Shown here piece after piece: positions 13,307 through 13,829 of a stretch of 13,829 bases of DNA. The position numbers and the translations under genes are program-made. The DNA is from Bacillota bacterium (lineage in GTDB: Bacteria > Bacillota > Clostridia > Lachnospirales > WQUN01). The first letter of the stretch is position 1; every line of letters starts with the position of its first letter. The notes under the pieces were generated by a model. That model was not told the DNA's origin. It worked only from the letters and a program-made list of their open reading frames with translations, and did not search any database. The DNA is taken from NCBI GenBank assembly GCA_009782085.1, contig WQUN01000086.1, forward strand, positions 1-13,829. The letters are read 5' to 3'.

Positions 13307-13829
13307 ATGAAAAAACTGAAAAAACTGCTCAGCGCCGTCCTGGCGCTGACCATAGCGCTGCCCGTTTCGGCGTTCAGCGGCGTGACCGCGAACGCGGCTT
13401 TGCCCGTGGGCTACTCCACCTCGTGGATAGGCAACACCTTCGGCGGCGTGGACAACAAGTGGGTGCAGAACCTGGCCTACTGCATGTACGTTTCGCCCGA
13501 CGGCACGTGCTACCTGAACAGCAACTGGGACGAAGGCGGCCGGGAATGCGGCATATACAAAGACGGCGACGTGATCGGCAGCATCCCGGTCGGGCACGGC
13601 AACGGCGGCTACGCCATTGCGGGCGACTCGACCTATATCTACGCCTCGATCGGGCACGGCATCGGGCGGTACTATCCCGACGGAACGAGGGCCGCGATCT
13701 CATGGTCCGGAGCGAATCCGATTTCGAACAGCCTGATTTTGGGCATTGCCTCCGCCAACGGGCGTCTGTATCTCAGCGACGATACGAACAGCAAGGTGAG
13801 GATCATCGACATAAGCGGAAGCTCCTGGC
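13307..13829 (+). CDS. Exported beta-propeller-like protein (3' end outside the window)
   Basis: Only the first 174 codons are visible; the frame runs open off the window edge. A Sec signal peptide is clear: MKKLKKLLSAV, a hydrophobic stretch to about residue 22, and a likely cleavage after A30 (TANA). The mature part shows repeating strands of about 40-50 residues around the motifs YVSPDGTCYLNSNWDEGGRE, GDSTYIYASIGH and ANGRLYLSDDTNSKVRIID. This is the pattern of NHL/SMP-30-like beta-propellers (short blade ending in a variable loop). GGAGG at 13297-13300 region sets the ATG. It could be a secreted carbohydrate-binding or enzyme protein with further C-terminal domains; nothing catalytic is visible yet. 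Confidence 0.8.
   Translation, partial: MKKLKKLLSAVLALTIALPVSAFSGVTANAALPVGYSTSWIGNTFGGVDNKWVQNLAYCMYVSPDGTCYLNSNWDEGGRECGIYKDGDVIGSIPVGHGNGGYAIAGDSTYIYASIGHGIGRYYPDGTRAAISWSGANPISNSLILGIASANGRLYLSDDTNSKVRIIDISGSSW

Overview
The window looks like part of a GC-rich Bacillota (Clostridia-like) chromosome. The evidence is strong AGGAGG-type ribosome binding sites, TTG and GTG starts, short lysine-rich signal peptides, tight head-to-tail operon packing, and small palindromic repeats of the kind seen scattered in uncultivated gut or soil Clostridia. This placement is inference; no rRNA, tRNA or clear phylogenetic marker is present.

Layout. Positions 1-439 are non-coding: GC-rich hairpin repeats, an old copy of a ~193-bp miniature transposable element (107-300), an A/T-rich perfect inverted repeat (343-373) and a good promoter (378-406). 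Positions 440-10755 hold an eight-gene, all-plus-strand sugar-utilisation operon: GH31 glycosidase, aldo/keto reductase, a DUF6259-like glycosidase-type TIM-barrel protein, a KpsF/GutQ-like SIS isomerase without CBS domains, a zinc-dependent medium-chain (sorbitol-dehydrogenase-like) alcohol dehydrogenase, an FGGY sugar kinase, an RpiR-type regulator with a SIS sensor, and an NAD-dependent epimerase/dehydrogenase. A 193-bp MITE with an 8-bp target duplication (10738-10930) has landed exactly at the epimerase stop codon. Next comes a ninth gene (11001-12287) of the DRL family: a homoserine-dehydrogenase-like NAD(P) domain plus a SAF domain, the family that includes the alternative DXP reductoisomerase of Brucella. 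A perfect 20-bp inverted repeat flanks it. The right end (12305-13829) changes character: two exported proteins, a small beta-rich one and a beta-propeller-like one cut off by the window edge, are each preceded by a copy of a second MITE family.

How the genes may work together (inference). A cytoplasmic GH31 enzyme, perhaps with the DUF6259-like protein, would release a monosaccharide from an imported glycoside. The AKR, MDR and SDR enzymes would interconvert sugar, polyol or keto forms. The FGGY kinase would phosphorylate the resulting ketose or polyol, and the SIS and DRL enzymes would rearrange the sugar phosphate, with the RpiR regulator sensing a phosphosugar. No transporter is visible, so uptake must be encoded elsewhere. 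The substrate cannot be read from the sequence. The combination, especially a DRL enzyme in a glycoside-degradation cluster, is the best candidate here for an undescribed pathway.

No CRISPR array, tRNA, rRNA, integrase or transposase gene is visible.
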